From contig OX485807.1 in NCBI GenBank assembly GCA_950295325.1, forward strand, positions 5,458,501-5,522,500: a stretch of DNA of 64,000 bases. Reading direction: 5' to 3'. Positions within the stretch are counted from its first letter, which is position 1. Every line of letters begins with the position of its first letter. Position numbers and translations under genes: made by a program. This document shows, in pieces, positions 12,961-25,400 of the stretch. The notes below the pieces were generated by a model. That model was not told where the DNA came from, did not search any database, and was given only the letters and a program-made list of their open reading frames with translations. Origin of the DNA: Polytrichum commune (Eukaryota; Streptophyta; Polytrichopsida; Polytrichales; Polytrichaceae).

Positions 12961-14256
12961 ATGGATGTTTGGCGCGCACAATTTAAGGCAGGCAGGCAAC
13001 GCCTCCTCGATGATGATGATGAGATGATGTCGTTGTAAACTTTGTATTGGGATTAGGGTTTGTGAATCCCGAACAAGCATTACCATCAATTCGTGGTGGA
13101 TCCCGGCCTGGAAAGTCCCCTAACATTGAGCGGTTTAGGATTGAGATGCATCATCGCATGATCTCTGATTATTTTTGTGACGAGCCGGTGTATGGGCCAA
13201 ATTGTTCCGTAGACGCTATCGCATGCAACGTTCATTTTTTCTGACGATTATGGAGAAGGTTTCTCAGCGAGACAATTATTTTGTCCAGAAAGTAGATGCG
13301 TGTGGGTATGTAGGACTTTCATCGCACCAAAAGTGCACATCTGCGCTACGAATGCTTTGTTACAGTTTGTCAGGAGATGCCACGGATGAATATTGCCGAA
13401 CAAGTGAAAGTATGGCTATGGAGTGTATGAAGAGATATTGTTTGGCAATTAGGGCGGAGTTTGAAGATCATCATCTGAGGCAACCAACTCGGGAAGACTT
13501 TGAGAATCAACTGGCTATTAATCGTGATCGCGGGTTCCCCGGCATGTTTGCGTCTCTCGATTGCATATACTATGTTTGGAAGAATTGTCCCGTTGCTTGG
13601 CAGGGGATTTTGGAGACAAAGATGGCAATATGTCTATCATTTTGGAGGCCGTTGCGGATAGGGATCTGCACATTTGGCATGTTTTTAATGGATTGCCCGG
13701 TTCTAACAATGATTTAAATGTGCTTGATAGGTCTCTCTTGATCCATAATATGCTCACTTCTGAGGCTCGTGATATGAGTTTTCAAGTGAACGGGAGCAAT
13801 TACGATCATTATTATTTGCTCACTGATGGAATCTATCCGGAATGGGCATGCTTTATTCAAAGCATTTATGAACTTCAAGACGAGAAAAATACTTACTTTG
13901 CGGAGCGGCAGGAAGCCGTGCGAAAAGATGTTGAACGATATTTCGGTGTTTTACAAGCGCGGTTTGCGATTCTCCAAAATCCATCCCGGTTTTGGAGCAT
14001 GCACACCATTACAAACATCATGTTCGTGTGTTGTATCATCCATAACATGATAATCGAAGACGAAGCGGACATAGAAGGACTTGAAGATATCATTTTGGAA
14101 TTGAGAGAATATTCAGTACCATTACGCCGTGGGCTGTCTTTTGAACAATTGATAGAAACCACAAAAGAGGTAGAGAATCGCGACACTCATTTTGGACTAA
14201 GGGGTGACTTGATAAAACGTTTGTGGGCACTAAAATGTGCTACTCATATGACATAA
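12961..14256 (+). pseudogene. PIF/Harbinger DDE transposase, frameshifted
   Basis: The intact enzyme would cut and paste the element at TWA targets. The frame opens with MDVWRAQFKAGRQ at 12961 and stops at 13036. It resumes in another frame at about 13047 (PSIRGGSRPGKSPNIERF), shifts again near 13200 (between DEPVYGP and FRRRYRMQRS), and shifts a third time near 13604 just after PVAWQG. All DDE landmarks survive: SLDC..YVWKNCP (first D), LLTDGIYP (second D) and RQEAVRKDVERYFGVLQ (E). The second and third breaks are each explained by one missing base. Typical length is about 400 residues, and the pieces add up to that. It faces the accessory gene on the other strand, the usual convergent layout. 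Confidence 0.9.
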
Positions 14257-14811
14257 TATAAATTTGAAACACTTACATATTCAATGGTAATATCGGTTTC
14301 CGTTTAGTATCAAGCCGATGTCCACCTCTTCTTCTATTTCCAAGTTATGCTTACTATTATCTTATCTATAAACATTCTATGAAGTGGGCTCATTCAAAGA
14401 TACATGCTCTATTCCATCATATTCTACACCATTACGGTATGAAATATCATGCCCCATTTCATCTCTATAACTTGGGCGCGAAAGAGCACGGGCTTGCGAG
14501 GCCACAACCTCCGGATTATCAACAAACAAACCTGTATATACAAGCTAATAAATATGAAACCAATGCCACACTATCCCAATGCATCCCAACTCTCCATTCC
14601 TGATTAATTTGAATCACAAAAATGTTAAAAATTTCCAATTTTCCAATTTTTTTTAATATGTAAACAAAAGCTTGCCTAAACCAATTAAAAAAAGTGAAAA
14701 AAAAATTCCAAATGGAAAAAAATTCCCAAAGTTCAAGCTTCATAAAACTCTACAAAAAACAGCTCCCAGCCATGTGCAAACTGCGCAAAATAATGATTTA
14801 CAAATATTCAA

Positions 14812-17800
14812 TTAAGTGAAATGCGCACCTTTAAAATCACCTTCATGTTGTTCATTATCACTCTCAAATTCCTCGAGCTCCGCATCGAAATCTTGTCGTC
14901 CATCAATGTGGCCGCTCACACTCCGCATTTGCCGCATCCTTTCCCTGTCTTCACGGGCTTCAGCCTCCGCAACCTCTCTTTTTCTAGCAGCCTCCATCAT
15001 CTTCCTTGCCTCACCGTGTTCGCATTCTTGTCTTTCTCGTTCTGCCTTCTCCGCAAGACGCTTGCGAAGTTTTTCCAATTCCTCCTCTTGACGTAGGCGG
15101 AAATATTTCTGGGCGGTTGGTGTTGCCAAGGAGTCGATGGTTTACATTAGTAGAATCATGTTTTGATCCTCGAGAACACTCACCTTACGAATTTGGGCAT
15201 CAGCGATTGCCTCTGTGGCCATGGCTTGACGGTTCGCCGCATTTTCAAAAATCTTGTTTGATTGTTGTACCTCCTTCGCCGCCTTCGTCCCCGTGGGTCA
15301 GTCCCTCAATGACACGTTGGACTTGAGTGGAGAGTTCACAACACCCACGGATTCAGTGGTGCCCATTTGGGACTCATGCTCTGAAGATACGAATTTCCTT
15401 TTCAAAGGAGTTAACTACTTCGTGGTTGTCACACCATTAGCCCACCGCGGATAATTTTTAACAATTGACCAGCAATGTTCGTATGTGAACTCACCATTTT
15501 TTGTGCTCTTTGTGCGGTACAACTCTTTGGCCATGCGAATGATATCAACTTCACCTACTCCCGATTTATTCAACCGTTTAATTTGTTGATAGCATCCCAT
15601 GAACTTGAGGGCATCGTGCTTAATGACGCCCCACTTTGACTCTAAAGACCGTGCATCCCGATGAACTACCGGATTAAAGCTTTCGTAATGTTTGTAAATC
15701 CTCTCCCAGAATGCACTGCTTTTCTGTTGATTGCCTACAATTGGATCCTGTGAAATTGGTAAAACACTTCTAGCAAGTTGCCGTTCCTCGTCCGGCACAA
15801 AAGTCTTCCATTTTGTGGGTTTTGTAGCAGCTGCTCCACGACCCCGGCCTTGGCCCCCGGTTCTACCACCTCTATGGCCTAAACTCTAATCCCCCCCAAT
15901 TCCATCAACACCTTGAAAATCATTATCAAAAAATGCTTCGGAGCTCACCAATGGTGCTTGCCCGAACTCGTCGCAAGTTGCGAAATTGGCTTGTGCCTGA
16001 GGCAATTGAGCGTGCCTCGAATCCCCAGCCTCCTGTTGCAAAATTCTTCGTGCCACACCACGTCCATTTGTTGATGGTCTTGATGCCACACCACCACCAA
16101 AGTCCGCATCACCGAAGCCCACAATAAAATCCTCCTCACAAAATAAGTCGCCTTCAAGGTCTATCATCTGAAGTTCAATCTTCAAAATCAGCTACGGACA
16201 AGATATATCACATAGACTGATTTAGAAACCACATAGACTGATTAAAAACCTAGAACATTCACAAAATTGACAATAGCACAAAATAATTTTTGTGCTTCAC
16301 AAGCCAACACAATGTTAACTTTTTACACAGTTGAAGCCCCTACATATACCAACCAAATAGCAAACACTATACAACACACAACCAGGTCCAAAATTAGCAC
16401 GAGCTTCACATTGCGCCATATTGGAATCAACACAGATACATTTATGACCATCATAACTACAATCACCTGATTTAATTGCAGTCAATAGTTTCACAAATTG
16501 TGCTAGTACATTAAGCTTAAGTTGCTTGTAAGGATAAAGGCTGCTTGTAAGAAATTCACCTGGATAATGTGCGGACAGCCTTATCAAAGTATTCAAAGCT
16601 GGTCCAACACGAGGGTTTAAGGTTGAGGTTAAGGGTTAAGGGTTTAAATCTCGTGGCTTGCATTGATCTTCTCACACGTAATATTGTAAGGTTCAGGAGT
16701 GGGACACATATCAGGAACGATAATTTGATTGTTTCAAATCGTCACACGACATGCTAAGGGAAGGGGGGCAAGAGTTCCACTTTAGTTTTATGAAAGATAA
16801 TTTGACGCACGTGTATTAATGTGCATTCTCTCCTTTGTCAGCATGACACTTTTGAAATTGGCCTAGGAGTTTTTTCTAACTTGACTGAATGAGTGCTGGT
16901 TAATTTCTTTGCAGGAAGTAAATAAAGAGAAACTTACCTCTAAAGATGGTGGGGAGAGTCCCAGCAATGAAACAAAGGCGGGGAGGGTGCCCAACCCCAG
17001 CCATCGTGGATAGCAAAGATTCGAGCAATTTCAGGTGATTGGATAGGCACAAGGAAGCCGCACAAAGACATAGATGAGCAACATGCCCAGAATTGACGCT
17101 TGAGCTTATTTTTAGTTTAAGCTCACAACACAGAAATGTTATTATGGCATTGGCTTTACTCTTTTCAAAGGATGTGGCATCCATGTATCAACAGATAGTC
17201 ACCACCTACATTGATTGTGAGAGTTGAAGAGTATCCATTAGTTGATCCAGTAGCTGAATTTTTCCTTGGACGGTAATATCCGGCATTACCAAGGTGGCAG
17301 CTCATTCGCCTCACACTGTACGAGTGCCATTGTAGAACATTTTTATGAGGATGTAAATGGAAGAATCAATCTCACAAATGTACATTTATCCTTAGAGTTT
17401 GAAACTCTTTGTCTGATTTGTTCTGTCTCTATTCAAGTCCAGGAGAAAAATCGGTTAAAGATTGATGAATCCAATAATTTTTTCATATAAACACAATCTG
17501 AGTGGGGCAGATTTTGTTCAAAATATGGGTCCAGTCAGAAAGCTGTTCCTCGCAAATCCATCAATTCAATCCTGTGAGATCCTTGAATTTCCCCTACATC
17601 AAGTTGTGGAATTTGCCAGCACAATGTCTTGAAAGTTGTGTGATGTGAACTTAATAACTAGAGGTTATCTTCATGGTCAATCACTATGACTTAGAATCTG
17701 AAAAATGCGAGGTGTTCGCTGAGGATAAAGGCTGCTTGTAAGAAATTCATCTGGATAATGTGCGGACAGCCTTATCAAAGTATTCAAAGCTGGGTCCAAC

Positions 17801-18508
17801 ACGAGGGTTTAAGGTTGAGGTTTAGGGTTAAGGGTTTAAACCTCGTGGCTTGCTGTCATCCTAGCATAACTTTTTGGGCTCGGAACCATCGAAAGGATAA
17901 GGAATGGGGGAGATGCACTGCAGAGTTGCAAGAGAAGAAAAATTGGAACAGTAATTGACCCTCTTCCGTTACGAATACCAAGTGAATGTCGCGTAGAGCG
18001 CCATGAATCTCACGAGGCTTAACGGTCGCTGTTCGGGGTTCGGTGGACAACTCTACCATGAACGCAGCAAGAGCTTTCCTGTACAATTTGATGTTAAGAA
18101 AGCTCGAATTTCTATCAAGAGGAAGACTTTCACTTCTTCACTGCCAGTTTCGGTTGGGGTTCACGTGACAGACAGCGGAGATTCTTCAACAACAATAGGC
18201 CATGGGTTGCAAAAAGAGATGGTGAATTTGACGGTGACACTGCGAACAAAACCATAACCCCCCTGGTGGATGCGCTGCGTGAGTGCGTGGAGATGGACGC
18301 AGCCGCATTTCATTTTCCTGGTCACAGGCGAGGGATTTGACTGTGAAGTGGCAGATAACCCAAATACCTGATCCCACACTGCACCTCCGACATCGCAACC
18401 ACCTGCCGATGATCGTCGAGTTGTCGTCCCGCGGCCTCGTCCACGCACTCCCCGACTGCGCCTGACGCTTGCGGGATGTCCTCCGCGACCACGCCCACGT
18501 CCCGTCAT
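14812..18508 (-). pseudogene. Harbinger Myb/SANT-like accessory gene, nonsense-broken
   Basis: In working elements this DNA-binding partner brings the transposase to the ends. Exon 1 (18508-18368) starts MTGRGRGRGG, is Gly/Arg-rich, and ends at a CAG|GTATTT donor. Exon 2 probably begins after an acceptor at 16168, in phase 0. It includes an RGRG patch and the trihelix/Myb-like block (FWERIYKHYESFNPV.., YEHCWSIVKNYPRW). The tail is a charged coiled coil (RQEEELEKLRKRLAEKAER) ending at 14812. All of exon 2 is one frame interrupted by four stops: TAG 15888-15886, TAG 15417-15415, TGA 15300-15298 and TAA 15144-15142. Each stop lies within clearly homologous sequence, and there are no frameshifts. 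The 2.2-kb intron is unusually long and contains unrelated repeats. Confidence 0.8.
16531..17853. repeat. Pair of 131-bp direct repeats in the Harbinger intron
   Basis: Copies at 16531-16661 and 17722-17853 are nearly identical and in the same orientation, 1060 bp apart. Each ends in an imperfect inverted repeat (CACGAGGGTTTAAGG against GGGTTTAAAYCTCGTGG) around GGGTTAAGGG-like sequence. The arrangement looks like a miniature element with terminal direct repeats (TRIM-like), but I see no primer-binding site or polypurine tract. Two insertions of one small foldback element are the alternative. Confidence 0.6.
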
Positions 18509-19044
18509 CTCCGCCCTATAGAACCGCTCCTGATTCCCAAAAGTGGCGCGATTCACTGAAACGCAAGTGGATGAGGCCCCGGAATGTGGGCGCAGCAAGA
18601 ACAACGCTCACCCGCGAGGATAGTGAGTGGAGCCGGAAGTTTGAAGAGCCTTGGCAATCAAGGCCTCGGTGTTGGGGAGGGGTGGGGCAGGTTTTTCTCC
18701 AAGGCCGCGTTAAAGGGCTTGCCAAGTCCCTTTAACGCAGCAGGGTGGAGATGCTCTAAGACTCATTTGCTTGTGGTGATAATAGTAATCTACAGTACGC
18801 ATATGCAGGTCCATGGTGACTCGACTTGCATTGAGTGAAAACAACATGTGCTAATTGCATCCTTTCATAACCTTTTGCACTCACCTGAGGAGAGATTCTC
18901 ACATTCAAAAAGGAGAGTTTTCATTACAAGCCATCCTTGTTGACTGGCATTGCTCTAAACTACATGTGTAGATTCCATCTTCTCATCATCATATTGCACT
19001 CACATTTAAGACAAGAGCTTGCATTACAAGCTATCCACGGCTAT

Positions 19045-19263
19045 GATTGGGGAGAACCGGCAGTTAGTTACAGATGAACCGGTTGCGTTTGAGAAATAAC
19101 CAGTTGAAGTTCAAGACTTGAGGAGAAATACCGATCATTTTACTGGAATTTATAGAATATACTCCCAATTTAATATAGAAAAACCGAAGGATGTCAACAT
19201 GTAACCGGTTGGACTTGCAAACACTCGGATCTCAACTGATTATTCCCAAAAATCTCCCCGATC
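19045..19263 (-). mobile_element. MITE with ATCGGGGAGA-type ends (copy b)
   Basis: Reverse-complement copy of the family at 9757-9983, with the same GGGGAGA ends and AACCGGTT-like inner motifs. Non-coding. Confidence 0.65.
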
Positions 19264-19471
19264 ACTGCTCCATGGTGGACTGACAGGGCAGATTAAAACC
19301 TCCGTCACATGAAAGTGAATGCCCTCTCTCACTTTTGCAGTAATGTCACACCAGGAGTTGCAGGCTGAAGAATTCCTTTCGAATCTTGACCACCAATTAC
19401 AGAATTTGTGATGCTCACAGGCAAAGGTGGTCTCTGAAACTAACCCATACTGATTTCCATGCTCGTCCCAG

Positions 19472-19655
19472 ATTGTTGGCTACTTGAAGGATCAGGATGT
19501 AAGGCTTCACATGTCTTTGAATAAACCCAAAGACTGCAGCAAAGTAAAGATATACTATTCCACGGAAGATGACATTTGGACCCAACTGGCATCCCATGTG
19601 CCGGATGCATTACCCTACAGTCTGACGTGGAGCGAAACACACATTCATTTTGAAT
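19472..19655 (+). CDS. Possible orphan exon, function unknown
   Basis: A 184-base stretch open in one frame lies between a good acceptor (GCTCGTCCCAG) and a strong donor (AAT|GTAAGT). It would encode 61 residues with protein-like composition, including VKIYYSTEDDIWTQL and DALPYSLTWSETHIHFE. Phase is 0 in and 1 out. It may be an upstream exon of the PH-domain gene beginning at or before 21826, but phase 1 does not match the phase-0 start of that exon, so at least one more exon would be needed. I recognise no domain. An open frame this short can also arise by chance. Confidence 0.3.
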
Positions 19656-20459
19656 GTAAGTAGAAATTCGGATCAAAATAAATTGACAAAATGTGTTACA
19701 CTATTTGCCCCCTTCCCACTTTGACTTTAGCTTAGCCCAAGAGTTCGTTTGAAAAACACTGCCTTCACACCACCATTGGCGTAATCTAGTCTTGAGCCCA
19801 GTTGGCAAAGGATGTGGCATGGTTTTAAAATGGAGGTTTTAAGCTTCAAGTATCCACCCTCCCATCGATATCTAGAGATGAGGCAAGAATATAGGACCTT
19901 TAATAGTGTTGCCTCCGGCCCTTGTGATTGGTTGTTTTTAGTCTTAGCTGTGAGGGCCCTCCATTAACAAAAACCGATGGTAAGATAGATGAGTGGTAAG
20001 GTATTTTGGAGAAGGGACAAAAAAAAACTATCCAACATGTCATTACTCAGTAGATAAAGCAATGAACACGTGTGGAAGCTACTTAACTAAGGCCTACTTG
20101 AAAACCTCCGGAGCAAGTTCTTGTAGGTGGACTAGGATAATTGGGTGTCTCCACTATAACCGAGAGAGCTTTGCTCCACTAGAGATAAGTTTTAATCACT
20201 ATTTGAGAAGTAGTAGTAGGGAATCTCAAGTCTTTCTTCCAATTAGACCATCAAGTTGAAATTGACCTCTACGTCACGGAGGTTACTGCACTCTAGAAAA
20301 TTAGGCGGCTTGACACCATCTTGATTTAATCCCACAAGCCTTTCATCTTCCCGGACTCTAAAATCAATTTCATTTCACTCGTACAAGACACAAAAAGCAA
20401 TTGGGCTGAGAGTCACATGAATTGAATAAAAAATTCTGGAAAATCAAGAGACCAACTGT

Positions 20460-21660
20460 TAATGTTGAGTCAGTGTTGATACATAGCCCTTTAGGGTGTA
20501 GGCAATATCTTTTGAGCCTAACTAAGACTTAGCTGATGATTCATTCATCAACATTAATTCCGCTCATGAATTCAACCTCTTTGATCTTGCAACTATCGAA
20601 TGTAGAAACGAGAAAATTAAAATTGCAACTTTATGTTTGATAGACATTCACTACTCGTATACAAGTCCTATGCAATCGTCGACAATGTAAATCTACCACT
20701 ATGCTAGATTTGCAAATTTTTCAGTTACGTAGGACAAGTTTCCAGTGACAAAGGTCAATTGCCTAGGACTCATATGCTGTAGTGATTGCTTGTAGTGATT
20801 GAATCAATGTTGTAGTTCGATGTGATTCAATCGGAGCTATTGGGTCACTCATGAGGAATTGGGCATGTAAATGTCCATTTTGATTCGATTTGCGTGGCAT
20901 ACATCTCCAAATGCAAGTGACATTCGGTTAGTGTAAGAGTCAGTGTACAATGTCTTTTCAGTTCAGTGCTTAATCTGTAGAGTTAGCTCATGTTCATTCA
21001 ACATTAATTAAACTCATAAACGTAGCCTTGGAGGTCTTGCAACTACATTCAAATGTAGAAGCAGAACCCTATGTGTGGTAGGCATTGATTCCATGTTGTA
21101 GTTTGATGTGATTCAATCAATTCGTAATTACTGCCGATATGTGAATTTGGAGGTTTGTGATGTACAAGCTTGTCTTTGGAGCTCAGGTGTACACAGAGGC
21201 CAAAATTTGCTACGACATGATCCATGTGTGCTGTAGGTGATGGAGTGCGTGCTATATATTCACTGATTTAGGAAAGCGTTTCAGTTTTTTCTTCATGGAA
21301 AATAAGGTTAGTCGTGACGTAATATCTCCGTAGCACAAGGTTGTATTAGAAACTCTAATACAACAAGGTGTGCAGAAATTTGACACTCTTCGTTTTCTCC
21401 AAGTTTCCAAATATGCGAAGTATTGCATGAGTAGCATTGGAAGGTGGAGTTGAGCACAAACCTCTAAATTCATATATTAACACCGTTTTCACATTGATTC
21501 AATCACATCAAACTACAATGTTGAATCAGTGCCTATCAAAATTAGGGTTGCAAGGCCTAGAAATTGAATTAGTAGTTAAATGAATGTGGAGTGAATCATC
21601 TGCTAAACGTTGAGTTCGCACTGAAAAGACATTAAACTCTGAGGAATCCGTATCAACATT
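20460..21660. repeat. Diverged direct and inverted repeats
   Basis: Phrases such as TTGTAGTTYGATGTGATTCAATC recur at about 20810 and 21095, and reversed near 21495. A CTTTTCAGTTCAGTGC phrase at about 20957 is reversed near 21620. A further related copy lies at about 24790-25020. This looks like one or more decayed foldback elements; no gene is visible. Confidence 0.45.
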
Positions 21661-21825
21661 GTCTCACATTAGACGCGGTCACATTCATTTTGAAATGTGC
21701 ATCTGGTGCAGATTAGAATTGGATTATCAAACTCCTCCATTGTTCTTTCAGTTTATCTACGACAAGGGTTTGGAGGGAAAGGATTTGGTGAGAAATTCTG
21801 ATGAGGATGATGATGTCGCGTCCAG

Positions 21826-22390
21826 GCTTTGTTATGGTTCAAGCCAGAGAAGGTAGGATGGCTTTTCCTTCGGAAAGCGAATTCTGCATCCAAACAGTGG
21901 AGGAAGCTCCATTGCATGATCAAGGGAAGCACCTTATATTACATACACAAATTGGTAGAATTCCTGCTCCCTCTTTTTCTGTCTTTCTCCCGTGAACACT
22001 GAAAGAACTGAAGAGAATTCTGTCCACCAATGATGCCCCTTTAAATGTCAAGTGTGTCAAACAAAACATCTATCCAGAAGTTTCACATAGACAATTTGGT
22101 GTCACCCTGTTGATCACAGAATGTTTGGCAGGGTGCATTTGGTAATGTGTATTGTGCACTTCCAGGGGGAACTTTGTTTTTTTGTCTCTCTCTCAATGTC
22201 TGTTACCCATAACACTGTATGAACTCAAGAGAGTTTTGTGCACACATGATGGCCCTGTACATGTCAAATGAGTCAAACAGAAAACCTATCAAGAAGTTTC
22301 ACATAGTCAATCTGGTGTCACCTTATTGATGACAAAATGTTGGGCAAAATACATTCTAGAGAGTGTATTGTGCGCTTCCAGGGGCAAAAG

Positions 22391-22467
<77 letters not shown>

Positions 22468-25400
22468 CATTGAAAGAACTGAAGAGACTTGTGTACACTC
22501 ATGATGACCCTGTACATGTCAAGTGAGTCAAACTGAAAACCTATCTAGAAGTTTCACATAGTGGTCTGGTATCACCCTGTGGATTACAAAATGTTTGGCA
22601 GAGTGCATGTTGTATGTATTGTGCACGTCCAGGGGCATAATAATAATAATAATAATTCTGTGGGTCTGTCTCCGACAACACCGAAAGAACCGAAGAGAAC
22701 TATGTGCACCCATAACACTGAAAGAGTCTAAGAGATTTTTTTGCACCCATGATGCCCCTGTAAATGTCAAGTGAGTCAAACAGAAAGCCTGTCCAGACGT
22801 TCACATAGTCAATCTGGCGTCACCGTGTCGATCTCAAAAATGTTTGGCAGGGTGCATTTTTTTAATGTGTATTGTGCACTTCCAGGGGCGAGATTGATTT
22901 GACTGACATAACTGTGTCATGAAACATCTACAGAACCGGCCAGAGCCGACAGGGCTATTACCCTTAAGAGGGTGTGATGCAGAGCTTGCACGGCGCGAAG
23001 AGAATGAAGTGGACAAACACTGCTTTGTTATAACATTGCAGACGAAGAATGTGGACACGGGAGTATCTGTCTCCAAACACTTCGTATTCGCTGCAGAAAC
23101 ATACGTGGACTGCCGAGAGTGGGTAGGTGAGATTCATATCCTGCCCATCTTAGCCCTAACATTTTTCTCAAACTGGATCCTACGCATGAGCTAAAAAACA
23201 ATTCTGGTGAGCATAGCAATTTCAATCTACAGTAGTTTATGTTGTTTGATTGAGACTTATTGAGAACCAGATTGAAACTCAAAATCTTGGCAGCCACTCG
23301 GCATGAGAAAATTGTAGCTAAGGTAGCTCAACCCATCCCCAACACCGAACCTGTGACCACTAAAATGAAAGGGAGGGGTTCATTTTAAGAATGCAAATCT
23401 AGGACCTCCAAGGATCTCTCATCCATTCACACTCATAAATGGGAGATCCTTGAATTTCCTAGATTTGCATTCTAAAAGTGAAGTCCTCCCCTTCCTTTGG
23501 GTGGTCATAGATTCAGTGTTGGTGTTGGCTTGAGCTGCCTTATTCCAGATCTCTGAATTCAGTTCCACATCTATTCTAATCCTCTGCACAGAGTTCTCAA
23601 GAATAGGAATTTAAATCTTTGTCATTTGAGCCGAAACGTTTGTAGAATGACATGGCAAGTCTAAAGGTAGTTCTGAGCCAATCACGTACTGACGGTGGCC
23701 AATCTGGACCTCAGTGTGCTAAACCCCATGCCAAAGCACAATGAGGACAACAACTTGAGGTTTACATAACTCTATATGGTGACATTGAAACTGTATACCT
23801 AGCATTAGGTTCTTGAATGTAATATTTACACTGCCTTCAGTGATGGCATTTGAGCTCCCAAAATGAATCAGGGTGGCTTTCAAGTTGAACGATTAAACAT
23901 GTTGGTTGATGTTTCAGCAATGCTTGTTCTTCTGGACTTGCAGAATGTGTTCATAATGCAGCAGAAAACAAGCACATATTGAGACTGAAGCTTGAACATG
24001 CACAGCACGAGGTCATAACACCATATTCCACTGCTTCTTCCATTACATAATCATTCCTTCCATTACATAGCAAATCTCACGCAACAAATATGGATTCAAA
24101 ATTGCACTCGCATGATGGAGGTCTATGGTCATGATTTGTCACCCTTGTTGAACATCAGATAATAAGTACCTTCTTTCAGGCCAGAGCAGTTCAACATGCC
24201 CGAGAGGGTAGTGTTGACTTTGTTGTGTGTTGGGGTCACCTTCTGCAGAAATTCAAACTTGTCACAAATTTTCAGAATAATTAGTCCTGTCCAGCCCATC
24301 ATATTGCTGAGAAGTTGCCATTGTTTTTCTTCAACGAATGGCCAAGTAGCAAACCAAGTGGACATAATTTGGGCTTCATTTTGTTTGGATAGCAGTTGCA
24401 AGATCTGGAGCTTCGCTGGAGCATTGCGGAAGACCAAGATGCAGGGAAGGTTAAATGGACCACCTTGGCCTTAAAACCTTAGAAGTTTAGAAATCATGTC
24501 AGATGCATTAACCTAACTGCAACATCGATCAGGAACTTTTGAAAATATTGGGTGGTATTTTTGCTAGGAGGAGGCTCCAGTTCGGAGAAACCGGGGGGAA
24601 GAAGACCCGATCCTTTTACAAGCTCTGGCAGATGAACTCATGGATGCATACCATTATGCAAACCTTGCTCGCCAGGTAAGTCCACCAATCTCTTCAGATG
24701 AACACCTAATACCCCTTCAATTTTCTAACACAGTTCTTTCTGATTGTTGAACCTTGCAAACTTTGACTCCTTACAAGCTCCACATAAAAATAACTTATCA
24801 CAAACCTCTAGATCCATATAACAACAATTTCACATTGATTTCATCACTTCAGACTATCAAACATAGGGTTGCAATTTTAAACTTTGGTTTCTATATTTTA
24901 TACTTGCAAAATTGAAATGTGAAGTGAATGAATGTTGAAAAATAATTAGCTATATTTCACATAGTTCTCTAAAGATATTAAACCCTGTAGGGTATGCACC
25001 AACACCGAATCCAATATAAACGCTGGCCACTTGTAGTTTGAGACGTCGCTAACTTCAAAGTTTATATACTTTACTCTCTCCTTGGATAAAAGAAATTGCA
25101 TACTCAGGTTGATGAAGATATGACCTACAATTCTAGAATCAATGGGCAAGAACGTGAGTGTATCTATACTGAACCTGCAGAGTATACTCAGTGGTCAGAA
25201 GAAAATCTGGATAACAACTCATTGCACTTCTGAGCTTCAGAAGGCAGCAGCTCTGTAAGCCTCTCCATCGTCAATATATCAATTTCTGTGGGCCTTGTCT
25301 GCTTCCATCCTCTCGAGACTAAAAAGTATGAGACCTTCAGATTGGAGAGTCAAATGGACCAGCAGCAGCTGACACTCATCCAGACTGGTAAGAAGAAATA

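Larger units (their letters stand above)
12367..18756. mobile_element. PIF/Harbinger transposon, complete ends, decayed genes
   Basis: The element is bounded by GAGCATCTCCACCC (12367-12380) and its exact reverse complement (18743-18756), flanked on both sides by TAA (12364-12366 and 18757-18759). TWA is the target duplication typical of PIF/Harbinger elements. The two genes usual for the family are both inside: a DDE transposase on the plus strand and a Myb/SANT-like protein on the minus strand. Both are broken, so the element cannot move by itself. Just inside the right end is a stem of GCGTTAAAGGG and CCCTTTAACGC around an 11-nt loop (about 18708-18738). At about 6.4 kb it is long for the family, mainly because the accessory gene has an enlarged intron holding two 131-bp direct repeats. 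Confidence 0.88.

Noticed and set aside
17140-17654. Protein-like snippets (MALALLFSKDVASMYQQIV, FVQNMGPVRKLFLANPS) inside the Harbinger intron
   Set aside because: Each is only about 25-45 codons, in different frames, with no consistent splice links. Too short to separate from chance or captured fragments.
18003-18257. 84-codon plus-strand frame near the Harbinger right end
   Set aside because: It partly overlaps the longer minus-strand frame that carries the accessory-gene first exon; no domain or splice context.
22307-22526. Overlapping frames of alternating Arg-Glu and Ser-Leu
   Set aside because: These are translations of the CT microsatellite.
22880-22915. GEIDLTDITVS reading just before the second PH exon
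   Set aside because: It looked like a PH strand, but the frame stops before the acceptor and would need an intron of about 14 bases. The exon ending at 21954 supplies the N-terminal half properly.
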